A stretch of 64,000 bases of DNA, taken from positions 186,001 through 250,000 of the forward strand of contig SNVD02008177.1 of the NCBI GenBank assembly GCA_013180625.2. Direction: 5' to 3'. The notes beneath the pieces are model-generated. The model was not told the origin of the DNA, did no database searches, and worked only from the letters and a program-made list of their open reading frames with translations. Numbering within the stretch: the stretch's first letter is position 1; every line of letters starts with the position of its first letter. This document shows positions 1 through 12,886 of the stretch, piece by piece. Both the position numbers and the translations under genes were made by a program. The DNA is from Boswellia sacra (Eukaryota; Streptophyta; Magnoliopsida; Sapindales; Burseraceae).

Positions 1-446
1 TATTGGAATTTTAAATTTTTAAATATTTTTTAACATTAATATAGATATATTACAATTAAAAAATTTTAACATAAAAATTTAACTAATATTAGAATTTGAA
101 AAGTTTAAATATCTTTGAACTTTGAATATAGATATATTAGATTTAAAATTTTTAATGTTAACAATTTAACTAAATTAGAATTTTAAAAAATTATATAGTA
201 TTAGAATTTTTAAAATTTAAATATTTATCAACATTAAATATTTTATTTAAATAATATAATTTTATGGTTTAATTTAGATATATTGGAATTTATAATCTTT
301 AGTTAATAAATTATAACTAATAAAAAATTAAATTATTTAATATATTTAAATTAGTTAATTATTTGGCAAACGATGTCGTTTTTTTGTGGTTTTAAGGTGA
401 GCAATTCAGCCCCAAATTCAACATAATCTTCCCAGTTCTGCCAAAT
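1..446. repeat. AT-rich imperfect tandem repeat
   Basis: Very AT-rich DNA in which phrases such as TTAGAATTTTTAAAATTTAAA and ATATAGATATATTA recur at roughly 80-100 bp spacing. It looks like a degenerate tandem array or the AT-rich inner part of a transposon. I see no gene in it. It continues off the left edge of the window. Confidence 0.5.
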
Positions 447-1201
447 TTGTGTACGACTCCTATAGCAGTTTCAGGCACTTCTCCACCGCTGCCCTGCTCC
501 ACGGCTTCCCTCAACAATCGGCACAGCATCGTCGTTCCTCATGTCCACTCGAAGTTTTTGTGGTCGGAGCCCACCTCCACCTCGATGTCGTTGTCGCGCT
601 TGCGTGTCGCCTCCACTCCGTCGTCTCTCACGGTCGCGGCCTCCTCCACTCTCTCTTCTCATGGCCGCCTCCTCTGGCCCTCCTCTTCTTCATCGGTACT
701 CTAACCCTTCTTGTTCTAAGTTGTAGTTAATGTTATTTGACCTAAAGATTATATTATTTAAAATGTGTAGTATATTGATTGCGGTAATTCTTTTGTCTTT
801 TTATTGATTGCGGGTATTTGTTTGAAGAGAAAGCAGATAGGGGGGAGGTGATTCCAACAAGGGATCAGTTATTTTCAAGTAAACAGTCAATAAATGCCGA
901 AAGTACACCTGAAACTCAAAACCTTGAAAAACCAAGGAGAAAAGCTGCAATACTGGAATTAGTTTCTTCTTTCACATCTGGATTACAAAGGTGGGGCCAA
1001 GTCACATGCCCCATTCAATTCGAAATGCATTCAATGTCACTTTCCCCTCTCGTAAAAAGTCAGTTGTCTTCTAACTCTCCGCTTTTACTAGATGTTTCTG
1101 CTGGATCAAATTCTCCTAATCCCATTATGTTGAACGCAGATAAAGAATTGTCTGAATCAAACAAGATGCTTAGTGAAGATGTTCAGAGGCTGAAAGCTAA
1201 G
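447..1201 (+). pseudogene. Unrecognised gene fragment with coiled-coil-like end
   Basis: A C/T-rich, serine/proline-rich stretch (447-694) ends at a possible donor (CATCG|GTACTC). A second open stretch runs from about 815 and ends at a good donor (GCTAAG|GTAATT) after residue 1201. The second part encodes a serine-rich segment and then a charged heptad-like tail (ESNKMLSEDVQRLKAKV), which suggests the start of a coiled coil. I do not recognise the family; the tail recalls the coiled coil of PRAF/RCC1-FYVE proteins, but that is weak. No downstream exon is visible. Its neighbours are fragments of unrelated genes, so this is more likely a captured or decayed piece than a working gene. Confidence 0.35.
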
Positions 1202-2188
1202 GTAATTTCTCCATTCATTTCTGTGTCTGAGTCTTAAGTAGATTCTTTCTTTATCGTTTCTCTGTTTTTGCTTGTAAGATATCTGTTACTCTTGCTATAT
1301 TGCATGTACAAAAACACAAAGTCATCTTCTGTATGGCTAGCTATGGCACTGGTAGTATTGTACACCAGCATATGAGACAGTTGTTGTTTGCTTTATGCTC
1401 AAATGTCGGTAAAATCAATGGTTATGTACTTTGGCTGCCAAATGTGTACTTTGCCTTACTGTTGTCTCTTTATAAAATATTTGATGTATTAACTCATAGT
1501 CAATCACACATCAACTTTTGTTGAGCTTTATTTTTTGTTTGATAACATAATCTTGAGCTTGATATGTCTTCATACACCTAGTGGCCACCGCAATTGTGAC
1601 ATCAATATTTTTAAATCATAAAATTTCAATCTAGTGAATTTTGAAATGAATTATATATTAAAACACAAGATTAGTTGTTGATTTACCAGAATTTATTTCT
1701 TTTGCCATGATCATCTCATTGGGATACAATAATGATTTTATTTGTTTGGTAGAAATAGGTTATAGTAGCTCTTTTGTATCCAGGACACTTTATTCTGTTA
1801 TGTTGCAAGTAAGAATTCTATCACTTTAGCCTTGTTGGCTCGATAGAGTCTGCCAGGTCAGGAACTGTTCTGCATGCTTACCAAAATTACAGTATATTTA
1901 TTTCCCAGCCCAAGACATTCTCTATTAGTTATTACCCATTTTATGATATTAAAATTAGTTGTAAGTATCTCAAAGTCCTGAATCTTTTGTTGTTTTCAAG
2001 TAGTGTTATTTATCTTTTTTGCTTTTTGAAAATGCTTTTTAAGTCTAGTCTTGGATTGTAATAAATTTAGAATCATTGATTGGATAATGGAAGAGTATTT
2101 GTTGATTAGTTTTACAAACTCTTTGAGTTGGCATTTGAGTTTTTGCTAGTTGCAAAAAACGTGTTGCCGTATCCCACGTTTCTTGCAG
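1202..2188. other. Non-coding spacer between gene fragments
   Basis: AT-rich sequence with no open frame that matches a family I know. It lies between the coiled-coil fragment and the ammonium-transporter fragment and may be intron or 5' flank carried with them. Confidence 0.4.
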
Positions 2189-2475
2189 TGTGTATGGACA
2201 TCTCTTGACATTGTATACTTTAAAAAGCCTTCCATGATTGGAGCTGTTCAAGTAATGATGACTGGACTCGTTTGCATTACTCCAGGAGCAGGTATCCTAC
2301 CCATCACATATATTTGTTTATTTGCTTGATTTTCTTCAGAGATTATTATTACTATTTTTTTTTTTTGTTATTGACATGAAAAGGTGTGGTTTTGCAGGTC
2401 TGGTGCAAGCATGGGTAGCTATAGTGATGGGAATTCTCTCAGGTAGCATCCCCTGTTTTCCACCTATTTCTAGAA
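2189..2475 (+). pseudogene. Ammonium transporter (AMT2-type) fragment
   Basis: Two exon pieces of an AMT/MEP/Rh-family ammonium transporter. Exon 2189-2291 follows TTTCTTGCAG and reads [19 protein letters not shown], then [13 protein letters not shown]. After a 106-bp intron (GTATCC...TTGCAG) the frame resumes at 2398 with LVQAWVAIVMGILSGSIP and then decays. Together they match about 50 residues of the plant AMT2 membrane core, where [18 protein letters not shown] is highly conserved. The rest of the roughly 480-residue transporter is absent on both sides. Keeping the intron points to DNA-level duplication, not retroposition. It cannot make a transporter. Confidence 0.75.
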
Positions 2476-3013
2476 TATGTTTCGTTGGAAGAGATTTGAT
2501 TTACATAACTTTGAAGAAAAAATAAAAGTAATATGCAGTTCACTAAATATGCTCTGTTAAGCACTTAATATATAATACAAGTTAGATGCAATGTGCATGA
2601 GAGGGATTTAGACCAATTACCCTCTACTCTGCATAAAGTTTATTGAGGGATTGACTTGTTATTTGGTAAAATTATCAAAATAATGAGAAGCTGAATAAGA
2701 TGATTTGTCTTTTGCAGGTAAATTAGACCAAATTCCTCTTCTACATTCATTTTGAAGGCATTGTTATGCTAAAGAATTACTTCCTCTCGCTGTGAGTACT
2801 CAGTTCTTCTTCTTTTTTTTTTTTGTCCTTAATTCTTTGACAAAGGTCCCATAATCAATTCTTAAATTTCTATTTGTTTTGTGAAAATTTGGAGCTGGAA
2901 GTGTTTTATTTCTTGAATTTTGTGTAGAAAGTTGGTATATTTTAAGGTTTCAGGAGGATTTGAGGCCTTGCTGAGTGGAATGGTTTGGTTCATTAGTGAT
3001 GTGCTCATGTTAT
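2476..3013. other. Non-coding spacer
   Basis: No gene recognised. It contains a poly-T run near 2810-2824 and separates two unrelated host-gene fragments. Confidence 0.4.
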
Positions 3014-3262
3014 TAGGTGGAAAGAGTGGCGGCACAGTTTACAAACCCAAGATCAAAACCCATTTGAGGAGAAGAATGGAGTGAAGTTGCCAGGGTATTA
3101 GGGAGACAACATTAATGGTGATGCTTTTGATGAGAAATCAAGAGTTCCAGATCCTAATAAGATGATTAGAGCTTACTCCCAAGGTACAACTGCTCTTAAC
3201 CTTCTTAGAGCTTTTGTACTAGGAGGTTATATAGCAATGCAAAGGGTTGCTATCAAATTATG
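3014..3262 (+). pseudogene. DAHP synthase (plant class II) fragment
   Basis: A piece of 3-deoxy-D-arabino-heptulosonate-7-phosphate synthase, the plastid enzyme that starts the shikimate pathway. Readable parts are [44 protein letters not shown] and [18 protein letters not shown], then GGYIAMQRV. They align in order with the conserved middle of plant DAHP synthases ([46 protein letters not shown]). It is broken by a one-base change after KP and an in-frame stop after LPGY. It covers about 80 of some 500 residues, with no flanking exons. It is a non-functional duplicate. Confidence 0.78.
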
Positions 3263-3839
3263 GGTTTTTTTTAATGATTCTAGCAAAATTGACCTTGTGG
3301 AATTATTTTTTTGTGATTTGTATATTTGTATAATTTTTATTAGAATATGTTGTATACTTTGTATTAATGAATATAATTTTAATTTTCATAAATATCTCAA
3401 AAATTTCAATGATATTGTTGGATATATTCATTGGTGTTGCATAGATTGAGTTATTGCTTAACTTTGGAGGTTTGCTGGGAATGGAAAGAGTTCTTCTAGG
3501 GATTTTGCCGAGAATATGGGACGAGCCCCAATGACTTAGCTAGTCAAATCTAAAAGATTTGCTCTTAGTTACTGGAATTTGTCATGTGAACTTCAAATTT
3601 GATTAGGTTGGCTATCATTTGCCGTTGCTTTTGGATTTGAATTAGAATCACTGTTTGTTATTGATAGCTAATTCATATGGTTTAGCTTATGTATTGTTAA
3701 TTGATCTCTGGGACTTGTTCTATATACTATTGTGCAGATGTTATTAATATAAAGTATTTTTGGACTTAATCAGATGTGCACTTTAATTTTTAGTTCATAT
3801 TGAATTTGTAAATGAATTTCAAATACAAGAATGCGTAAA
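3263..3839. other. Non-coding DNA, nothing recognised
   Basis: AT-rich sequence with several stops in all frames. No tRNA, terminal repeat or gene was recognised. Confidence 0.4.
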
Positions 3840-4326
3840 TTAAATAAAAAATCATAGTTTTGCAAAACTAAAATTAAATATTGTGACAGAAAATATGAAT
3901 CATAAATTCTGTCATAAACGATTAATTTACCTGCAAAAAATTAATCTATTACTAATTTCTGTACTAAAATCAAATACTAATTTGGCCGCCAAAATTAAAT
4001 TGAAATCCAAAAAAAAACAATTTTCCCGCAAAAAATTTCGAACTAAAAATAAAAAATAATTTCCCGCCAAAATTTTTTAAGGATTATGAAATAATTATTT
4101 ACCTAGTGTGATAGACGTATGACATGTAAAAACTATCATAAAATTATAAAATTAATTGTCTAATGTGATAGACGTATGACATGTAAAAACTATCACAAAG
4201 TTCAAGATAAACTTTTTTTCTATCATGAATGAGTGACAGTGACATAGATGACTCTTTGATTCTCTATCATCCACCCCCGTTTATGACTGTTTGTGTCTGT
4301 CATCTATTCCTATTTTTCTTGTAGTG
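3840..4326 (+). mobile_element. CACTA-like transposon right terminus
   Basis: The segment ends in TTTTTCTTGTAGTG, the reverse complement of CACTACAAGAAAAA. That is the usual plant CACTA (En/Spm) terminal sequence, and it matches the left end of the second CACTA element at 6223. Upstream are the sub-terminal repeats expected of this superfamily: GTGATAGACGTATGACATG occurs twice (about 4107 and 4158), and TCTGTCAT/ATGACAG motifs occur in both orientations. I do not find the matching left end before it. Either the element starts outside the window or this is an orphan terminus. The three host-gene fragments at 447-3262 may be its cargo. Confidence 0.55.
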
Positions 4327-5878
4327 TCCTTAAGTGGGTTTTGATAAATTCTAGGTTGATATAAGGATCCTACAGGGAACTCGATCAAGTAAGTAAGCTA
4401 AACTTAATTTTGAGGACACAATGGATTGCAGTTTGATTATGAGATGTGTTATTCAATGTGGTTATGTGAATATAATTGTTATGTTTGAGTGAAACACTGT
4501 GTTTGTAATGGGGTTGAAAGCTTGAATGAGCTTGTAATTATGAACTTGTTATGTGATGGCATTGAAAGATGCCTATGACTTTGATATGTGATGGTGTGGA
4601 ATTGTGCCTATGGTTTGGACTGTGGTGATATGAAATTGTCCATATACATTTGATTGTGATGGCATGAAATAAGGCCTATGATTTTGGTATGTAATGGCAT
4701 GAAATGGTGCCTATGAAATGGATATGTGATCGCATGAAACTTGTGTATGAATATTAATATCTAAAATGCTATGGAAATGATGGTTCATGCCTAATGCCTT
4801 AGGGGATCAAATTTTGTTTGAATGAATGGTACACAGAGGCCAACTCTTGAGATTGTGCAGGGGCTACCACTTGAGGGTCATGAAGACCACAAAGTGCCAA
4901 ACACAATACATAGTACCACGTGCAGACCATTTTGATTAGTAGCATGAGGGCCACCTATTCAGATTGTCTAGGGGTCACCTCTTGAGGGTCATTGAGACCG
5001 CAAAGTGCCACACATAATGTAAAATGTCACATGCAAAGTATTGTGATTGATTGAGTGAGAAGAAGTTTGAACCATAAGTTTTCTAGCGTTGGATTCGGTA
5101 GCATGGGTTCGGTATCACCCGGATTGTCAGACTCGTCTTAAATTTGTAAAGATATATGTAATATGTCCCTAAGGTTACATTGAAATATGATAAGTATATA
5201 TGGGTTTTTAAGAGCAAAAAATACCCTTAGAAAGGCAAGTGAGGCAGAAAGTTTGCGCAGGCATGCAAGTGTGGTTGTGCTCTTTGCCGACTTAGAAATT
5301 TTAGATAGAATGTTGGCGTAGGCGCACGACATGTATGGCGTAGGAGCACAACTATTGGTTTGGGAAACTGCCTTGAGGCAAAGACTTTGTGCAAGCATGC
5401 CAATTTCATTACACAGGAGCGTAACTCCTATTAATGGAAAATTTTTATATGGCTTGTGCAACAAGAAATTTGTTGCTTGTGTGATAAGAAATTAATTATG
5501 AATTGTGTTGGATATGGGTCTTTCTTTAAATCTCATGTGTTTAAATTAATCAAGCTTATTTACTGAGCTGTTCTCATTAGTCTGTTGTATACCTTAGGTA
5601 ATCGATAGACTACAGCTTGTGTGGAGGATCTTTTAACATAGTAACGGCAGAGTTCCCTTAGCAACTATGTGTCTGTTGCATCATTATTATTTTGTTTATC
5701 ATTGTTTTGATTTTTTGAACTATGATTGTAAGTATTATTATTCCATAGTTGTCAATTATTGAGAACTTCAGTTTATTAATAAAATACGCTTTTGATTGCC
5801 ATAGTTCTCAGCTAAAAGAAGTTGATGATTGAATATCATTAGTTACACTCAGTACCTCTTAGGGATCCGAGGTGTGAC
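4327..5878. repeat. Repeat-rich block, possible solo LTR remnant
   Basis: Non-coding DNA with internal repeats. A run of ATGTGATGGCATGAAAT-GTGCCTATG phrases lies at about 4550-4740. A roughly 120-bp unit containing CTTGAGGGTCAT-GA occurs twice (about 4850-4970 and 4970-5040). The block ends GGATCCGAGGTGTGACA, a common plant Ty3-type LTR ending, at the junction with the F-box gene remnant. I could not define a matching start or a target duplication. Confidence 0.35.
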
Positions 5879-5937
5879 ATGCACCAAGCAGAGTGGCCTT
5901 CATCTTCACTTGAATATTACAAATTTCTTTTTCCTCA

Positions 5938-6222
5938 CCAACAAAATCTAATCTAAAGCATCTATGTTTGGATTCATGCTTTTTCAGTGCACCTCTTACT
6001 CCCAATAGTCTCAGCTCACTGATGACTATTCAACTACGACGTGTATGTATAAGTGATGCACTACTCAATGATCTTTTATCCAACTGTTCCATCTTGAGGA
6101 CCTGAGTCTGGTTCTTTGCCAAGATCTTGTTGACTTGAAGTTTGCTGCTTCAAGTCACCGGCTGAAGTTCTTGAATAGAAGGAGCTGTTTCAGATTGAAC
6201 AAAGTTGACATTCATTCGAAGA
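5938..6222 (+). pseudogene. F-box/FBD-LRR gene, 5' portion before transposon
   Basis: Leucine-rich-repeat part of a plant F-box/FBD/LRR protein. In one frame it reads LKHLCLDSCFFSAPLTPNSL, then LMTIQLRRVCISDALLNDLL. After a one-base shift near 6095 it continues LEDLSLVLCQDLVDLKFAA and RLNKVDIHSK. It stops at the CACTA insertion at 6223. When one copy of the AGA target duplication is discounted, the frame runs on into the portion at 20511 (HSK then SLMRLEYTG). The F-box and start codon are missing. The small frameshift suggests the gene was decaying before or after the insertion. The family acts as substrate receptors of SCF ubiquitin ligases. Confidence 0.72.
6220..6222. repeat. 3-bp target site duplication (left) of CACTA element
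   Basis: AGA directly before CACTACAAG. The same AGA (20511-20513) directly follows the right end TTGTAGTG. A 3-bp duplication is the signature of CACTA transposases. Confidence 0.8.
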
Positions 6223-6486
6223 CACTACAAGAAAAACAGGTATATACTACGACCTTCTACGGTGATTTTTGAAAACCGCATTAAATAGTGATACGCGCAT
6301 ATTATTTATGAAAGTTTGTCAAACCGCCGTATAAAGGGTGTAGAAAACCAAAAACTGCTTACCCTAATGTTGCCCATTCTCTCAATTTCTATCTCTCCTA
6401 TCTCTCTCTAAACTCTCTCAAATCATCCCCGATCTCTCTATAACTCCCTTTCACTCACTATTCTCACCATTTCTCGAGGCCAAAAC

Positions 6487-8190
<1,704 letters not shown>

Positions 8191-9600
8191 TGATAAGTGT
8201 CTATTTATATATCATTTTCATATTAATTCGTCCATGTTTCTTTGCTATATTCCTTGGTATTTTTATGTTTTTGTGTGGTTTTGATGTTTGTAGGAGTTTT
8301 GGAGTAACTTGCACAAAAATGGAGTAAAACCCTTCATTTTCACCTCTGCTAGTCAACCATCTTCTCGGATTTAATTGTATTGATATACAATGAACCCGAT
8401 GACATATTATATACCGTTGGAAAGCTCTCGAAGTCTATTTTCTGGAGAAATTTACGGTTTATAAATCCATTCAGTGTACCAAAAGTTGTAATCAAAACAG
8501 TGTGAGAAGTATAGAAATGTAATTCCACAAATCACTGTAGCATGTATAATACGGGACACTGTAGCAGGTTACTGTATCAGAGTATTTAAACTCATTTTAG
8601 GGTTTTATTTTCATAACTTGAAGAGGGGACAACGTGGTAGAAGCTGCAGCTCTGGAATTCTTTCATCTCTTGGAGTTCTTGAAGGAGAAAGGAAGCTTGG
8701 AAAGAGGAAGAACTACAATCCAAAGAGAATTACATCAAATTTGCTAAGTTTTTCCCTTCCCTTTCATTTTCTGGAATGTCTCCATGTTGTATTGTATTTA
8801 CCACGTTCTTAAACATGTGTAACTGAATCTGAATTGGTTGAGGGTGATTTCAAAGCCCCTGATATGGTTTTTGTAAGTTGATTGTGTAAGGAATTGTTAT
8901 CCAATTCTCTAATTGAAGTTGCTTGTATTCTCCCATATTTAATGCTTATGATTGCTTGCTGATTGTATTTGAGTGGCCAACTGAATATAATCTGGTTTGT
9001 CTATTGCTAGACTAGAAATCTTGATCCGTAATTGTCTTGAATTTCTAATCATTAGTAGCAAAATTGTGATCAGAGATTGCAATTGGAGAATACAACCTAA
9101 GTTAAATAATCCGAGCTTGTGTGTTTATTGCTTAGATCAACCTATCTTTCTTATCGTAATGCATCCATTGAATTAAATTTAGAGAGCTTGTTCTAGGTTG
9201 TTTAATGGATAGAGATTAAATAAAGAGCCTGTTTTATTTAACAACAAAGTAAGGAAAGATTGGGATAACAGAGCTTGTTGTTATCTACGGTTGATAATTT
9301 CAATGGTGTAATTGGATGACAATTCTATGATTAATTAGCAAATCCATATCTTGTGGTAGAGAAGGATCCCTTAACCAGGTTTCTCTCATTGAGTTTTCAC
9401 TCCAATTAACTTTCTGTTTTGTTATTCTTTACTTGCATTCTTATTTCATTTAGTAAATCATTCAACAAAACCCCCCTCATTTAGTTTATTGTTGCTTGGA
9501 AATAACAAATTCAATTAGAATCAATCCTCGTGGGAACGATATCTTACTTATCACTTTATTACTTGTGCGACTAGTATACTTGCTAGTTTCGAACGCATCA
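8191..9600 (+). repeat. 5' LTR
   Basis: 1,410 bp, starting TGATAAGTGTC and ending GAACGCATCA. It aligns along its length with 16664-18077; I count roughly three dozen differences, about 2-3%. A TATA-like GTATTTAAAC lies at about 8581, upstream of TTTTAGGG, and is a plausible transcription start region. The small ORF MKRGQRG... repeated in both LTRs is a by-product of the LTR and not a gene. Confidence 0.95.
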
Positions 9601-9606
9601 AGTTTT

Positions 9607-9624
9607 TGGCGCCGTTGCCGGGGA
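9607..9624 (+). promoter_or_regulatory. Primer binding site, tRNA-Asp
   Basis: TGGCGCCGTTGCCGGGGA, six bases after the 5' LTR, complements the 3' end of plant tRNA-Asp. This primer choice is typical of Athila and Tat lineage Ty3/gypsy elements. Confidence 0.88.
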
Positions 9625-9706
9625 TTGATTTTCTAATCAATTTGTTATTCTGTTTTTACTACTGATTCTTGATTGTTATTTCCTGATTGTTTGTGTTTAG
9701 GCTTTT

Positions 9707-11518
9707 ATGTCCGAGGGAGAAGCGGATCAACGACTTAAGAGAATTAAGGAGTTTCTCCAATCCTCGAATTTAAGGCTAAATCGGTCAATTTCAACTCCAC
9801 CTCCAGAATTTGACCTTGCACGACATACTTCCCTCCCATCTTCTTGTAGTTCAATCAAATCTGAATCAGAAGCAATGGCGATGGAAAACGATCAGACTCT
9901 TAAGGAGTTAGCGGCTCCAATTATTGATCAACAACCGCTATGCATAAGCACCAATTTTGAGGTAGAATTTGAGCTTAAATCTGGACTAATTCGTCTCTTG
10001 CCTACATTTCATGGTTTTGCAGGAGAGGATCCTATCAAATACCTCAGAGAATTTCATGTGGTATGCTCAAGTATGAAGCCAACTGGCGTGTCTGAGGAGC
10101 AAATAAAATTGAGAGCTTTTCCATTCTCATTAGCAGATTCGGCGAAGATTGGCTATACTATCTACCATCGGGTACCATTACCACGTGGAATGAGATAAGT
10201 AAACTCTTTTTAGAGAAATACTTTCCCACTTCGAAAGTTATAAACATTAAAAGATATTAGTGGCATTCGACAACACAATGGAGAATCACTTCATGAATAT
10301 TGGGAGAGATTTAGAAGGTTATGTGCTAGCTGTCCAAACCATCAAATTAGTGATGGACTCCTAATTCAATATTTCTATGAGGGTCTCCTACCAATGGAAA
10401 GGAGTATCATTGATGCTGCTAGTGGTGGAGTACTGGTTAATAAAACACCGAATGTTGCAAGACGTTTGATTAGCGACATGGCAACAAACTCCCAACAATT
10501 CAGCGGCCAATTTGAGCCACAACTACCAAGGAGAGTAAATGAGGTAAGTACCCCGAACATTGAACAACAACTTTCTGAGCTTACCTCTCTTGTAAAAAAA
10601 ATGGCTGTAGGACATATGCATCAATCTTATCTATGTGGAGTATATTCTACCACGGAGCATCCAACCGACATGTGTCCAACTTTGCAAGAAGGAGGTACGG
10701 AACAAGCCAATGCCATGGGTGGATTTCTAGGACAACCAAGCCAAAGTTACAGTAATCATCAACCAATCACTCCAAATGCCATACCAAATCAGCCACCAGG
10801 TTTCAATCAATCAAGAGTGCAGCAATCATTTCAAGTGGAACCACAACCAGCACCACAACTAGCTCCACAAAACTCAGGTATGGATCTCCAGGACATTGTT
10901 AAAATACTTGCTACTAACACAATGCAATTTCAGCAGGAAACTAGGGCAAGTATCCAAAACCTGGAAAATCAAATGGGACAATTGGCTACTAACATGAGCA
11001 AATTCGAGAGCAAGAGCTTAGAAAAATTACCTTCTCAGACAGTGATCAATCCAAGAGAGAATGCTAGTGCAATCACTTTGAGAAGTGGAAAGCAATTACA
11101 AGTTCCACAAAAAAGGTCACAAACTAATGAAGGGGATGACACCACTTCCACCATGAACAAAACATCATCTTCTAAGGTAGACCTTAAAACTCAAATTCCT
11201 TCATATGTTACTCCTCTACCTTTTCCTAGCAGATTTGCAAAATCAAAGAAGGAGGAACAAGAGCAGGAAATCCTGGAAACTTTTCGTAAGATCGAGGTAA
11301 ATATACCACTTCTGGATGCTATTAAGCAAGTACCTCGTTATGCAAAATTTCTCAAGGAGTTATGCACCAACAAGAGAAAGTTGAAGGGAAATGAGAAAGT
11401 AAGCATGGGGGAAAATGGTTCAGCTGTACTACAAAGAAAAATTCCTCCGAAATGCAAAGATCCAGTACCCGTTTTTTTTGTTTTTTTGTTTTTCACCACT
11501 TCCCTGCACCATTGGTAG
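9707..11518 (+). pseudogene. Gag of Athila/Tat-type retrotransposon, frameshifted
   Basis: Capsid polyprotein. The first frame (9707-10198) starts MSEGEADQRL and reaches the Gag core LIRLLPTFHGFAGEDPIKYL, then REFHVVCSSMKP. After 10150 the frame is lost, but the expected continuation is legible in other frames up to about 10390 (RRLCASCPNHQISD, LIQYFYEGLLPMER). A second long open frame runs 10394-11518 and covers the C-terminal Gag, with glutamine/proline-rich spacers and a coiled segment (QNLENQMGQLATNMSK). At least two indels separate the parts. A CCHC knuckle is only hinted at (YLCGVYSTTEHPTDMCP, one Cys replaced). The 3' end reads into a poly-T run. Confidence 0.85.
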
Positions 11519-12483
11519 AACGAGTTTGAAAGAGCTATGTTAGATTATGAGCATCTATTAATATCATGCCATATTCTATTTGCTTCTTTAATCTTGGACC
11601 TCTTGCGGAAACTGGTATTACAATTCAACTTGCTGATCGTTCTAAGGCATATCCCAAGGGAGTTGTGGAAGATGTGCTTGTGCAGGTACATCATTGGTTT
11701 TCCAGCAACTTCTATGTTTCTTGAATGGAGGATGAGACATCTCCTAATCCAACACCAATTCTTTTGGGGAGACCATTCTTGAAAACTGCTCGAACTAAGA
11801 TTGATGTTCATGATGGCACTCTCACCATGGAATTCGATGGCGAGGTGATTCGTTTCAATATTTATGAGACAATGAGGTACCCTAGTGACTTGCATTCTGT
11901 TTTTGCAGTTGATGTTATCGATTCTTTGCCACAACAACATTTTGAGTTAACTCACAAGGATGGATTAGAAGTGGTTTTTAGTGAGCACATAGGGACAGAA
12001 AATTACAAGGAATCAAGAAGGTTGATACAAGCGTCCAAAGAAATGGAGGAAGCTGTGGCAAGCTTAGATCAGACCATAGCTATAACCACAAATAGGTATG
12101 ATGTTTCGTGCATCCAATTTCCTTTATCTAATGTGAAAATTCTGCCTTCTATGATGAAAGCCCCTACCTTGGAGCTTAAGCCTCTTCCAGATCATTTGAA
12201 GCATGGATTCTTGGATAAGAATGATCCTTTGCAGTTACAATAGAATGGGCCTTGCACCACTACAAGAAGAGAAACTCGTCCCGAAGTACTTAGAGATCAC
12301 AAAACAGCTATTTGGGTGGACGATTGTTGACATCCAAGGCCCAGCCATATGCCATGGACTGTACTTGTTGGAAAAAGGATCCAAGCCCACTAGAGAAGCA
12401 CAGCGAAGATTGGACCCTGCCATATGGAACCAACGTCGGGCCTGAGGATGTTAAACCAAGCGCTTATTGGGAGGCAACCCAAT
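11519..12483 (+). pseudogene. Retropepsin and truncated reverse transcriptase remnant
   Basis: Pieces of the aspartic protease region are legible in shifting frames: NLGPLAETGITIQLADRSKA, YPKGVVEDVLVQV, then the open stretch 11725-12243 with LLGRPFLKTARTKIDVHDG and TMEFDGEVIRFNIYE. The linker ELKPLPDHLKHGFLDKND leads into the first RT residues (WTIVDIQG and GSKPTREAQRRLDPA, ending near 12440). There homology stops, and the phrase TTGGGAGGCAACCCAAT, normally found after integrase, follows within about 30 bp. So about 3 kb of RT, RNase H and integrase has been removed. Several stops make this non-coding. Confidence 0.85.
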
Positions 12484-12886
12484 GTTTTTGGAAAATAAAT
12501 AAAAAAAAGAAAAGAAAAATAAAATAAGGTAATAATGATCGATTTTTGTGTCTCGAGGCGATTCCTTTCGTAGGCCATCAAATTGATCAGGTTTTATCTC
12601 TCTTTGCCATCTGTTTCATTTGTTTTTATATTTTTTACTTGTTTTTGACTTTGTTTGCTATTGTGTTGTTATCTCTTTTATGTGTCTTTAGTTTCGTTTT
12701 TGCTCTTTTCTTTTCCTTTCTTTTGTTTAATTTGATTACTCTGTGCTTTGAGCTCATTTGTGCAGCAGCTTGTGGAAACATCCAAACGGAAGTTGAAGTC
12801 ATTAGCCAAAGGTTTGAAACGTGCATATCTTGGAGAAAAACAAACCCGATCGCATTATCGGTAATATCTCTTCTTTTCTCCTCTTC
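12484..12886. other. Junction segment upstream of cargo ORFs
   Basis: T-rich DNA, then a stretch (about 12770-12840) which in one frame reads SLAKGLKRAYLGEKQT. This weakly recalls the protease-RT linker of Athila/Tat elements (LPDHLKHGFLDKND at 12190) and could be a second, shuffled copy. Otherwise nothing recognisable. Confidence 0.35.

Noticed and set aside
8618..8812. 64-codon ORF present in both LTRs (also 17091-17285)
   Set aside because: Conserved only because the LTRs are copies of each other; low-complexity basic start, no known family.
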